Origin: Butyrivibrio sp.
Lineage (GTDB): Bacteria > Bacillota > Clostridia > Lachnospirales > Lachnospiraceae
Direction of reading: 5' to 3'
Assembly (NCBI GenBank): GCA_017535785.1
Contig: JAFXTN010000027.1
Span: 1-64,000 of the forward strand
Length of the DNA: 64,000 nt
Shown here: one piece after another, positions 16,584 through 24,056 of the stretch
How positions within the stretch are numbered: position 1 is the stretch's first letter
Layout of the letters: every line of letters starts with the position of its first letter
Translations under genes and position numbers: made by a program
Notes under the pieces: model-generated
Databases searched by the model: none
What the model saw: the letters and a program-made list of their open reading frames with translations, nothing else
What the model was told of the DNA's origin: nothing

Positions 16584-17343
16584 AGTTATGCATCAGCTCC
16601 TTCATGTTTATAAAAATGAAATTGGAAGCATCTCCAAGCATTGAAACCGTTATAAACATGACCATAAGACCGATAACGATCTTGATCTGAATACCGACCG
16701 AGAACATGTTCATCTGCGGCGATACCTTAGCAAGGACACCCAAAACAACATTAGTTATAAACGTAATGATGAAAATAGGTAGAGCTATTCTAAAACCGAT
16801 AACAATGTAGTCCCTAAGAAACAGCACGATGGAATTGAGCATCCTATCCGTGTGTATGACCGCACCGTTTATCGGTATCAGAGTAAAAGTATCAACAAGG
16901 GCGCTTAAAATAAAACGATACATACCCGATAACAAAAGAGCTACCGTAAGCACCTGGGAATACAGCGATCCGGTTATAGTAACCTGCTGATTAGTTGCCG
17001 GATCAAAAAGATTGACCATCGAAAGGCCGATCTGCATATCAACGATCTGACCCGCGAAATTAACTATCATCTCGCAAAGCTGAACGGCATATCCAACCAG
17101 AAAGCCTGTCACAACTTCTTTTAACACGATCACAGTGTATCCGATTATCGTGTTGTAATTAGGCGCATAAAACGGAACCGCACCGTAAACAAGTATCGAA
17201 AGCATGATCCCGAAACCCACCTTAACAAGGTTCGGAGTCTGTCTGCCTCCAAAGAACGGACATACAAATATAAAGCTTGTAATCCTTGTAAGTATCAAAA
17301 GAAAAACTTCAAGGTCGCCGTAGCTAAAAGAATAATCGATCAT
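16558..17343 (-). CDS. fliR: Flagellar export gate protein FliR
   Basis: The protein has 261 residues with six predicted transmembrane helices and family blocks such as RITSFIFVCPFFGGRQTPN near the N-terminus and MQIGLSMVNLFDPATNQQVT in the middle. With FliP and FliQ it builds the export gate core. Its last codons overlap the start of flhB, suggesting translational coupling. The order fliP-fliQ-fliR-flhB-flhA is the conserved one. Confidence 0.95.
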   Translation of the reverse strand: MIDYSFSYGDLEVFLLILTRITSFIFVCPFFGGRQTPNLVKVGFGIMLSILVYGAVPFYAPNYNTIIGYTVIVLKEVVTGFLVGYAVQLCEMIVNFAGQIVDMQIGLSMVNLFDPATNQQVTITGSLYSQVLTVALLLSGMYRFILSALVDTFTLIPINGAVIHTDRMLNSIVLFLRDYIVIGFRIALPIFIITFITNVVLGVLAKVSPQMNMFSVGIQIKIVIGLMVMFITVSMLGDASNFIFINMKELMHNFVYSMQSG

Positions 17344-17359
17344 CTGCTTATCCTATCAT

Positions 17360-17632
17360 CTAGCGAACATATTGCGAAAAATCAGACCAAAGATTAGTAA
17401 TATATCCGGAAAGCTCAGTGAGCATCCAGTTACCGATCAACATGATCATGACAAATACGCCTATTACCTTAGGTACAAAGGTAAGCGTCTGCTCCTGGAT
17501 CGAAGTAACGGTCTGGAAAATCGAAATTACAAGACCGATTATCATTGAAGTAAGAAGTACCGGAAGAGACATCTTGATAACAAGAAAAAGTGCTCCGTTG
17601 ATAATGGTATTAATATCCGACATTGTGATCAT
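17360..17632 (-). CDS. fliQ: Flagellar export gate protein FliQ
   Basis: The protein has 90 residues with two transmembrane helices, and includes the typical VISIFQTVTSIQEQTLTFVP stretch. Four copies pack around the FliP-FliR gate. The first ATG at 17632 is preceded by AAGGAGGAG at good spacing, so it is preferred over the in-frame ATG three codons later. It lies between fliP and fliR with short gaps. Confidence 0.96.
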   Translation of the reverse strand: MITMSDINTIINGALFLVIKMSLPVLLTSMIIGLVISIFQTVTSIQEQTLTFVPKVIGVFVMIMLIGNWMLTELSGYITNLWSDFSQYVR

Positions 17633-17661
17633 TTAAGTCTCCTCCTTTCCAAACAATAGTG

Positions 17662-18606
17662 CTAATAAAACGACTTAACCAGGTTACCTATGATAAGACT
17701 CCAACCGTCTGCAAGAACAAACAAAAGGATCTTAAACGGCATAGAAATGGTTGTGGGCGGTAACATCATCATACCCATACTCATAAGTACCGAAGCCACG
17801 ACCATATCAATAACAATAAACGGTACATATATCAGGAAGCCTATGATAAAGGCTGTTCTAAGCTCACTTACAATAAAACTCGGGATAAGAACAACATTGG
17901 GTATACTCTCAAGCTCTCCGTCCCATTCAATATGGTCGATCTCCATAAACAGCTTAACGTCCTTGGTCTGAGTCTGTCCGTACATAAACTCTCTGAAAGG
18001 ACCCATGGCTTTATCTATGAACTCCTTCTGATCCATCTCCGCATTCTCAAAAGGTATTACCGCTTCGTTATATACCTCTGTGAGAGTCGGCTGCATGATA
18101 AACAAAGTCATAAACAAAGCAATACCGATCATTACGATATTAGGCGGAGACGTCTGCGTACCGATCGCCGTTCTCGTGAAATGAAGCGCGATAACGATTC
18201 TTGTAAATGAGGTCATCATTACAAGAAGTGTCGGCGCAAGCGAAAGCAGCGTCAGAGTTATAAGTATCCTCAAGGCGCCGTTAAGTGAACCGTTACCATT
18301 GTCGTATGTAACCGTAACGGTATTGGCTATATTCAATTTCTTTAGATCATCAGGATCTTCAGAAGTACCGGGATCAGTGATATTGGTTCTCTCATGCTGT
18401 GTTCCGGTAAGATTGGAATCTCTGTCGGTCGTAGGGTCCGTCGGCGTAGTGCTATCGACAACATTGGCCGTAGCATGCGCATTTAAAGGAATTGCCATAC
18501 CGAGGAAACCAGACATGCACAGAGTAAGAGTGACACAAAGAAGGCATTTTTTGAATTGTGCCATAAGATATTTATTGTTTTTTATATCTCCCCACTTAAT
18601 TCTCAT
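17662..18606 (-). CDS. fliP: Flagellar export gate protein FliP
   Basis: The protein has 314 residues. A cleavable-looking hydrophobic N-terminus (about 20-48) is followed by a Ser/Thr/Asp-rich linker (about 50-90) longer than in many FliP, and then the four-helix core: TLTLLSLAPTLLVMMTSFTR and the C-terminal GMMMLPPTTISMPFKILLFV. The core carries the conserved methionine cluster. It forms the pentameric export channel. The start is 2 nt after fliO, so translation is probably coupled. Confidence 0.95.
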   Translation of the reverse strand: MRIKWGDIKNNKYLMAQFKKCLLCVTLTLCMSGFLGMAIPLNAHATANVVDSTTPTDPTTDRDSNLTGTQHERTNITDPGTSEDPDDLKKLNIANTVTVTYDNGNGSLNGALRILITLTLLSLAPTLLVMMTSFTRIVIALHFTRTAIGTQTSPPNIVMIGIALFMTLFIMQPTLTEVYNEAVIPFENAEMDQKEFIDKAMGPFREFMYGQTQTKDVKLFMEIDHIEWDGELESIPNVVLIPSFIVSELRTAFIIGFLIYVPFIVIDMVVASVLMSMGMMMLPPTTISMPFKILLFVLADGWSLIIGNLVKSFY

Positions 18607-18608
18607 AA

Positions 18609-18947
18609 TTACTTCTTAATCTCGCCCTTTATTTTTTCAAGAACATCTTTAAAGCTCATATTATTTTCAGGTTCCTCTTTTATCAAAAGAGAATCCTTCG
18701 AAACTTCGCACAAAGCGGTGATCTCGTCTTTACCGACACCGATGGCCATATATTTGTCGCCTATTCTGACGATCTGAACATATTTGGTTGCAGATATCCT
18801 TGAAGTCTCGATAACTTCAATATTGCACCCTATGCTCTTTGTCTTTTGATACCCTGCCATCCACTTGGTCACATAATATGTAAGTGCCAAGATTCCGACA
18901 AAGATAATGAGTATCACGATAAATTGTAAATATGAATCACCGGACAT
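18609..18947 (-). CDS. fliO: Flagellar biosynthesis protein FliO
   Basis: The protein has 112 residues. One N-terminal transmembrane helix (about 8-28) is followed by a small beta domain with the typical IEVIETSRISATKYVQIVRI segment. FliO helps assemble the FliP ring and is poorly conserved, so the call relies on both this segment and its place directly before fliP. Only 20 nt separate it from fliY, where Bacillus and many clostridia have cheY. Confidence 0.88.
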   Translation of the reverse strand: MSGDSYLQFIVILIIFVGILALTYYVTKWMAGYQKTKSIGCNIEVIETSRISATKYVQIVRIGDKYMAIGVGKDEITALCEVSKDSLLIKEEPENNMSFKDVLEKIKGEIKK

Positions 18948-18967
18948 ACCGCTTTCTCCGAAAATTA

Positions 18968-20200
18968 TTACTGAACAATCTCTGTAACTCTGACACCAAA
19001 GCTCTCTTCAATAACTACAACTTCGCCCTTGGCAACAAACTTACCGTTTACAAGAACATCTACCGGTTCGCCGGCAACCTTATCAAGCTCAATGATCGTA
19101 CCGGGCGCAAAATCAAGGATATCCGAAATAGGCTTAGCAGTTCTTCCGAGCTCAACCGTAACTTCCAAGGGAACATCTTTGATGATACCGATATTCTCTC
19201 CGCCCGCCATGATCGTAGTTCCGCCTGCAAAAGTCTGGAACTGTGCGGGTTGAATATTCATATTCATCATCTGAGGAGCCATCTGCATCTGAGGCATAGG
19301 CATACCCATCTGAGGCATTCCCATCTGAGGCATAGGCTGAGGTGCACCCATCTGTGAAGGATCCGGAGCTGCAGGTGCAGGTGCCGGAGCGGGCGCGGGA
19401 GCAGGTGCAGGTGCCGGAGCAGCTTCTGCTTCAGCGTTTTGCTCACCGGAAGTCTTATTCTCAGCTGTAATTACAGTATCCTTTAATTCCTTAGCAAATT
19501 CTACGGGATAAAGCTGCATAAGTGTGGAATCAACAAGCTCTCCAACCTGCATCTTAAATGATATCTTTACAAAAGTTCCCGTAAGGAAATCAGCGATATC
19601 AGACGGATCGTCATTGATCATATCAAGAACGGTCGCTGACGGAGGGCTGATATCAACCTTTTGATTGATCATTGTAGAAAGCGATGTAGCAGCAGCACCC
19701 ATCATCTGGTTCATTGCTTCGGAAATCGCCGAAAGCTGAAGTTCGCCGATCTCGCCTTCTATATTGGTACCATCTCCTCCCATCATGAGGTCGGTGATGA
19801 CCATAACATCATGCTCTTTAAGAATGAGGATGTTAGTTCCGTCCAGTCCCTGTGTGTACTTGATCTGAATAAATACACAAGGCCTCTCATAGTTGTTTAT
19901 TACATTTTCCCAATTAGCAAGCTCAACCTGAGGAGTTGTGATATTAACCTTTTGATTGACCAGGGAATAGAGTGTCGTAGCGGACGAACCCATGCTGATA
20001 TTGGCCACCTCGCCAATAGCATCTTTTTCCGAATCGGTAAGGAGCGATTCGTCGATATCTCCGCTTCCAACAGCCTGCGCAGAAGCAGCAGGTTCCGGAG
20101 CAGCATCCGCAGCGTCTGCAGCGGGAGCATCACCGCCGGCCGATGTATCCATACCGGACAATAAAGCATTTATTTCATCTTGAGATAACATTCCATCCAT
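18968..20200 (-). CDS. fliY: Flagellar motor switch phosphatase FliY (CheC-FliN fusion)
   Basis: The protein has 410 residues. It has the N-terminal CheY-P binding peptide (MLSQDEINALLSGMD), a CheC-like domain with both catalytic helices (DAIGEVANISMGSSATTL and SAISEAMNQMMGAAATSL, each with E-x-x-N), a long Ala/Pro repeat and Met/Gln/Pro-rich linker (about 245-325), and a C-terminal FliN/SpoA domain (ending in GKFVAKGEVVVIEESFGVRV). FliY is both part of the C-ring and the main CheY-P phosphatase. It begins 4 nt after fliM. Confidence 0.95.
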   Translation of the reverse strand: MDGMLSQDEINALLSGMDTSAGGDAPAADAADAAPEPAASAQAVGSGDIDESLLTDSEKDAIGEVANISMGSSATTLYSLVNQKVNITTPQVELANWENVINNYERPCVFIQIKYTQGLDGTNILILKEHDVMVITDLMMGGDGTNIEGEIGELQLSAISEAMNQMMGAAATSLSTMINQKVDISPPSATVLDMINDDPSDIADFLTGTFVKISFKMQVGELVDSTLMQLYPVEFAKELKDTVITAENKTSGEQNAEAEAAPAPAPAPAPAPAPAPAAPDPSQMGAPQPMPQMGMPQMGMPMPQMQMAPQMMNMNIQPAQFQTFAGGTTIMAGGENIGIIKDVPLEVTVELGRTAKPISDILDFAPGTIIELDKVAGEPVDVLVNGKFVAKGEVVVIEESFGVRVTEIVQ

Positions 20201-20204
20201 GCTC

Positions 20205-21188
20205 CTACTCTTCCTCCTCTCTTACGACCGACGTGATCCTGACGGCGTATTTATCTTTAGTCGTACCGGGTAATGCCGTAAATTTATATAGATTACCGAC
20301 ATATACCTGCATATCTGTATTTACTCTGTTATCAAGTCTTATAATGTCTCCTGCCTGCAGATGAACAAAATCATTTACAGAGACATTGCATCTACCGAGA
20401 ACTGCCTTAACGGGAACATCCACATGCTTGACCATAGCCTCGATATATTCATCAAAACTCTCGTCCGTGTTCTTCTGCATAGTAGAAAACCAGAACTTGG
20501 TATTCAGCTTGTCCATAACACTCTCAAGTGTGAAGTACGGAAGACAGACATTCATAAGTCCTTCTGTATCTCCGATCTTGATGTTGAGAGTTACGATAGC
20601 GATCATGTCTGTAGGTGAGATAACCTGAGCAAACTGAGGATTGGTCTCAATCCTCTCCATGACCGGATTGATCGAAACTACATTCTGCCATGGCTCAACC
20701 ATTAGCTGCATGCAGATAGTAACAAGCTTTTCAATAAGTGGCATCTCAATATCGGTGAACGGACGGGGCCTATCCAAGGTTCCTCCGCTACCTCCAAGCA
20801 TTCTGTCGATAAAAGAAAAACCTATATTGGCCTGCAACTCCAAAATGATATTCCCCTGTAAAGGTAAGAAGCTTATAACTCCCAAGATTACAGGATTGGA
20901 AAGGGCGTTGCTAAACTCCGAATATGTAACGGTCTCAGAATTGGCTACCGTAACCACTACATTCTTTCGAAGATATAAAGGCAATGTGGTGGATAATAAT
21001 CTTCCGTAGTGTTCGTAGATCATTTCCAAGGTCCTAAGGTGTTCCTTGGAGAACTTGGCAGGTCGTTTAAAGTCGTAATCCTTGACTTTCTTCTCGTCCT
21101 GCGCTTGCATTTGATCTACATCAAGTTCACCGCTGTTAAGTGCTGCCAACAGACCATCTATTTCATTTTGTGACAGTACTTCACTCAA
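20205..21188 (-). CDS. fliM: Flagellar motor switch protein FliM
   Basis: The protein has 327 residues. The N-terminal EIDGLL peptide binds CheY-P; the middle CheC-like domain carries the FliG-contacting GGSGG loop (MLGGSGGTLDRPRPFTDIE); the C-terminal SpoA domain ends the protein. It forms the C-ring wall that switches rotation. It follows fliL by 46 nt and precedes fliY. Confidence 0.97.
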   Translation of the reverse strand: MSEVLSQNEIDGLLAALNSGELDVDQMQAQDEKKVKDYDFKRPAKFSKEHLRTLEMIYEHYGRLLSTTLPLYLRKNVVVTVANSETVTYSEFSNALSNPVILGVISFLPLQGNIILELQANIGFSFIDRMLGGSGGTLDRPRPFTDIEMPLIEKLVTICMQLMVEPWQNVVSINPVMERIETNPQFAQVISPTDMIAIVTLNIKIGDTEGLMNVCLPYFTLESVMDKLNTKFWFSTMQKNTDESFDEYIEAMVKHVDVPVKAVLGRCNVSVNDFVHLQAGDIIRLDNRVNTDMQVYVGNLYKFTALPGTTKDKYAVRITSVVREEEE

Positions 21189-21234
21189 ATTGGTTCTCCT
21201 TCCTCTGACTTAGTAAAACAAGTTCAGATGATAA

Positions 21235-21774
21235 TTAGTTATACAAAACGCTGCTGAATGTCACGTCATAAATAAATGCCGAACCGTAAAGTGTCTGAAC
21301 ACCTTCAAGGATCTCTTCTCTTGCAGTCTGTGTATCAGCCTGAAGCTCTTCCATTGAATATTTGGAAAGAACATTGGTTATCTGAGACTTTACAAGCTCT
21401 CTTGTTCCGGCAAGCTGTTCACTTGAACCGTAGTTCGCATAATCAGGGCTTGCGGTATTCATTGAAAATACAACTTCAACAACCATATAATGTGATTTTC
21501 CGTCGGCACCGGGCTTAAGATTGATCGTAAGCTTGTCCTGTCCGGTAAAACCAAAGGTTGCTATATTGGCAACTTCAACAACTCCGGAGTTGTCTGCGGA
21601 AAAACCTCCGCCTGCTCCTCCACTTGCTTCAAGCTCAAGAGACGCAGCTATATCTGAAATAAGCTTTGCTGTCTGTGAATTGGTTGTCATAACGGAAAGA
21701 AGCATAAATCCCGTCATAGCGATATTAACAACCAACAGAGCCAAGATGATGATCGATAATAGATTCTTTTTCAT
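21235..21774 (-). CDS. fliL: Flagellar stator-associated protein FliL
   Basis: The protein has 179 residues. One N-terminal transmembrane helix (about 5-28) is followed by an extracytoplasmic FliL domain (VEVANIATFGFTGQDKLTIN; later YMVVEVVFSMN and the C-terminal TREEILEGVQ). FliL forms rings around the stators and supports torque. It lies between motB and fliM, as expected for a stator-linked gene. Confidence 0.92.
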   Translation of the reverse strand: MKKNLLSIIILALLVVNIAMTGFMLLSVMTTNSQTAKLISDIAASLELEASGGAGGGFSADNSGVVEVANIATFGFTGQDKLTINLKPGADGKSHYMVVEVVFSMNTASPDYANYGSSEQLAGTRELVKSQITNVLSKYSMEELQADTQTAREEILEGVQTLYGSAFIYDVTFSSVLYN

Positions 21775-21796
21775 ATGGAATTGATCCCCCTCTTTG

Positions 21797-22629
21797 TTAA
21801 TATGATGAACTAAGTGGATTATAGATCTTAATCTCTACTCTTCTGTTACGGGCACGTCCTTCATCAGTTGAGTTGTCTGCGATAGGATTATATTCTCCTC
21901 GACCCGTATGTATGAGATTGGCCGGGTCAAGATTGGTATTCTCACAAAGATAATAGAATACCGAAAGAGCTCTTCCCGAACTAAGCTCATCATTATTGGA
22001 ATACTTACCGCCCGAAGTCATTGGAACATTGTCGGTATGACCTTCTATCTCGATCGTTCCTCCGGCGTAAGTTCAAGTATCTGTCCAAGCTTATCAATAA
22101 CAGGGATGGCATCTTCTTTAAGATAAGTCTTACCTGAATCAAAAAGAATGGAACCCTGGATCGTAAGCTGTACATACTGGCTTGTGTAGTTAAGATCGAC
22201 GTCATTCTGGATCTGTTCTTCTTCCAGTGCCTTCTCAATCTCTTCGGCAAGCTCCATGGAAGCTTCAAGCTGTTCCTCTTCTGCGGCTTCAAGAAGTGCA
22301 TCCTCATCCATATCTCCGATGTTAGCCTCTTCCTGATCGGAATCATCTCCGCTCTGCGCAAGACCCATAGAGGTTATATAACTCGAAAGCTCTGTGAGCT
22401 GTGAAACACCGTCTCCTATAAGAGCACCTTGACCTATTGCCATTTCACCGCCTTGGAAGATTCCGAATGCGGTACTAAACGAAGCGGCAACCTCTTCGAA
22501 CTTTGCGGCATCCATGGTTGACATGGAGAACAACAAAACGAAGAAGCACAAAAGAAGATTCATAAGATCGCCGAAGGTCGCGGTCCAGGCCGGTGCGCCG
22601 GGTTTTACTTCTTCTGCTTTCTTTGCCAT
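21797..22629 (-). pseudogene. motB: Stator protein MotB, interrupted by a single-base frameshift
   Basis: Frame 1 (22629 to 22045) encodes 194 residues with the transmembrane proton-path helix (FGDLMNLLLCFFVLLFSM, critical Asp21), an acidic periplasmic linker and the start of the OmpA-like domain, then stops after ELTPEERSR. The -1 frame continues at once with TIEIEGHTDNVPMTSGG, the hallmark peptidoglycan-binding motif, and runs to 21797. One G missing from a GGG run near 22059-22062 explains this exactly; restored, MotB would be 277 residues. As read, the product lacks peptidoglycan anchoring and motility would fail. A sequencing error or phase variation are the alternatives. Confidence 0.9.
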
Positions 22630-23438
22630 TACTCAGCTCCTCCCTCATTAGAACCACCGCCGTTATCAGCCTCATAAGCTGCTCTGTCAGCGGGTGAAAG
22701 GAATGATTTAAGCTTCTCTTCGGTAACACGTGGGTTCTCACCTGCCTGAATGGAAAGGAGACCCTCTATAACGATACTCTTTGACATATACTCTGCATTA
22801 CTTCTTGCCTTAAGCTTTCCCGATGCAGGGAAGCAGAACCAGTTGGCAAGAACTGAACCGTAAAGTGTTGTGATAAGAGCGGTCGCCATTGAAGGACCGA
22901 TCTTAGAAGCATCACTCATATCGTTAAGCATGTTAACAAGTCCGATAAGGGTACCGATCATACCCCAGGCAGGACCCTGTGCAGCGATGTCTTCAAACAC
23001 AGAATAATTACTTTTATGTCTATCCGCCATGGAATCGATTTCAGCCTCAAGGATACTCTTAACAAGCTCCGGTTCAGTACCGTCGACGATAAGCATTACG
23101 CCCTTTTTCATGAAAGGATCGTCGAGAGCACCCGCAGCTTCTTCAAGAGCAAGAAGACCTTCTTTTCTGGCTGTATTGGAAAGATCGATGATCTGCTTGA
23201 TGACACCCTTGGTGTCACTTGCACTCACCTTAAAGATCATAAGATAACTTTTTAAAGCCCCAACATATTCAGGGATACTTCTGGATGCCAGAACCGCCAT
23301 GTTGGAACCTCCGATCGTAATAAGAACGGAAGGAAGATCCACAAAGTTTCCGACAGTTGAGATTCCACCTGATGTGATAATACCTACCAACATCAGAACA
23401 ACACCCATTATTACACCGACAATTGACGCAATATCCAC
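22629..23438 (-). CDS. motA: Stator protein MotA
   Basis: The protein has 269 residues with four transmembrane helices (two near 5-50, two near 150-205) and the cytoplasmic loop that contacts FliG (about 60-145, with DPFMKKGVMLIVDGTEPELV). Family blocks include GPAWGMIGTLIGLVNMLNDM. It forms the proton-driven stator with MotB, whose start overlaps the motA stop (TAATG). In B. subtilis motAB lies outside the fla/che operon; here it lies between flbD and fliL. Confidence 0.95.
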   Translation of the reverse strand: MDIASIVGVIMGVVLMLVGIITSGGISTVGNFVDLPSVLITIGGSNMAVLASRSIPEYVGALKSYLMIFKVSASDTKGVIKQIIDLSNTARKEGLLALEEAAGALDDPFMKKGVMLIVDGTEPELVKSILEAEIDSMADRHKSNYSVFEDIAAQGPAWGMIGTLIGLVNMLNDMSDASKIGPSMATALITTLYGSVLANWFCFPASGKLKARSNAEYMSKSIVIEGLLSIQAGENPRVTEEKLKSFLSPADRAAYEADNGGGSNEGGAE

Positions 23439-23465
23439 AGCATTTACCCCTCATCTGAAAAAAAT

Positions 23466-23645
23466 TTAATGTCCACCGTTGATCTTAGTGTATATCTCTT
23501 CAAGCTTCTCTTTTACAAGAAGCTTACGTCCGGTCGTAAGAATGATCACAGTATCCGGATTGGCCTCAACACTTTCTATGGCTGCCGGATTGATAAGTAT
23601 CTTTCTCGTATCAAGTTTGGTAAGCTCGATGATACTTGTATTCAT
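23466..23645 (-). CDS. flbD: Flagellar protein FlbD (small)
   Basis: The protein has only 59 residues. It begins MNTSIIELTKLDTRKILIN and continues with PAAIESVEANPDTVIILTTG and RKLLVKEKLEEIYTKI, the standard FlbD/YlzI layout in Firmicutes. The same small gene follows flgE in B. subtilis. Its role is not established. It lies 27 nt before motA and is the first gene after a long non-coding gap, so its transcript probably starts within that gap. Confidence 0.9.
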   Translation of the reverse strand: MNTSIIELTKLDTRKILINPAAIESVEANPDTVIILTTGRKLLVKEKLEEIYTKINGGH

Positions 23646-23661
23646 AGCGCCTTTCGCAATA

Positions 23662-23931
23662 AAATTTCATTTTTTATGAAATTCCTGAATGGAAATTGAA
23701 ATTTTATTTCCAGATACATATATTTTACCACTTTTCGCTCTCAAAATCTCGCATTTACGTTTATTCAGAGGGCTGTTTTGAACAAAAATTTCATTTTTGC
23801 ATAAAAATAATGAAATTTTATTTTATATCTTTGTTATTTCGTGTCCTATTAACGGTTACTTATAAAAAGACATAGTACAACATATTGTGGTATTTTATAT
23901 ATTGTAGCACATTTTTTGGTGTAGTACAGCA
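23662..23931 (-). promoter_or_regulatory. Non-coding control region before flbD-motAB (repeats and candidate promoter)
   Basis: The 411 nt between flgE and flbD hold no gene. A minus-strand extended -10 (TGCTACAAT, hexamer at 23901-23906) lies 17 nt from a weak -35 (CTGTAC). Two near-identical 11-mers, GTAGTACAGCA (23921-23931, covering the -35) and ATAGTACAACA (23872-23882), flank the -10. Further down the leader, AAATTTCAT-type elements recur: 23662-23670, reversed at 23776-style spacing in 23676-23683, and as 11-bp inverted arms 23785-23795 / 23809-23819. This looks like a regulated promoter for the second half of the operon. The function is inferred. Confidence 0.45.
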
Positions 23932-23943
23932 TTAATTTAAGAA

Positions 23944-23965
23944 AGAATGTCGCAAACGACATTCT
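23944..23965. repeat. Perfect 9-bp stem-loop
   Basis: AGAATGTCG and CGACATTCT flank a four-base loop. It lies between the strong terminator behind flgE and the candidate flbD promoter. On the minus strand it is followed by TTCTTAAATTAA, so it could act as a second weak terminator. No other role is evident. Confidence 0.5.
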
Positions 23966-23992
23966 CGTGCCAAGCTAGGATGCCCTGTTACA

Positions 23993-24030
23993 CAAAAAAG
24001 TCCCCACCTCCGACAGAAAGGTGGGGACTT
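23993..24030 (-). terminator. Strong intrinsic terminator after flgE, inside the fla/che operon
   Basis: On the minus strand AGTCCCCACCT pairs perfectly with AGGTGGGGACT over a 9-nt loop and is followed by a run of six T. It lies 27 nt past the flgE stop. It would end or strongly reduce transcription from the flgB promoter and so divides the operon into a rod/hook half and a stator/switch/export/chemotaxis half. Confidence 0.85.
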
Positions 24031-24056
24031 TATAACTTTGCCTTATAGTTTAATTA

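Noticed and set aside
19370-19430. Tandem repeat in fliY
   Set aside because: It encodes the Ala-Pro linker between the CheC-like and FliN domains. It is ordinary protein low complexity and not a mobile or CRISPR repeat.
22005-22361. 118-codon minus-strand frame overlapping motB
   Set aside because: Its sequence is out-of-frame translation rich in Arg/Leu/Ser. Only its end, where it reads the true MotB frame after the frameshift, makes sense.
23941-24040. Possible riboswitch or degraded tRNA gene in the flgE-flbD gap
   Set aside because: Apart from the terminator, one stem-loop and a short tRNA-leader-like match, no cloverleaf and no c-di-GMP riboswitch core could be found on either strand.
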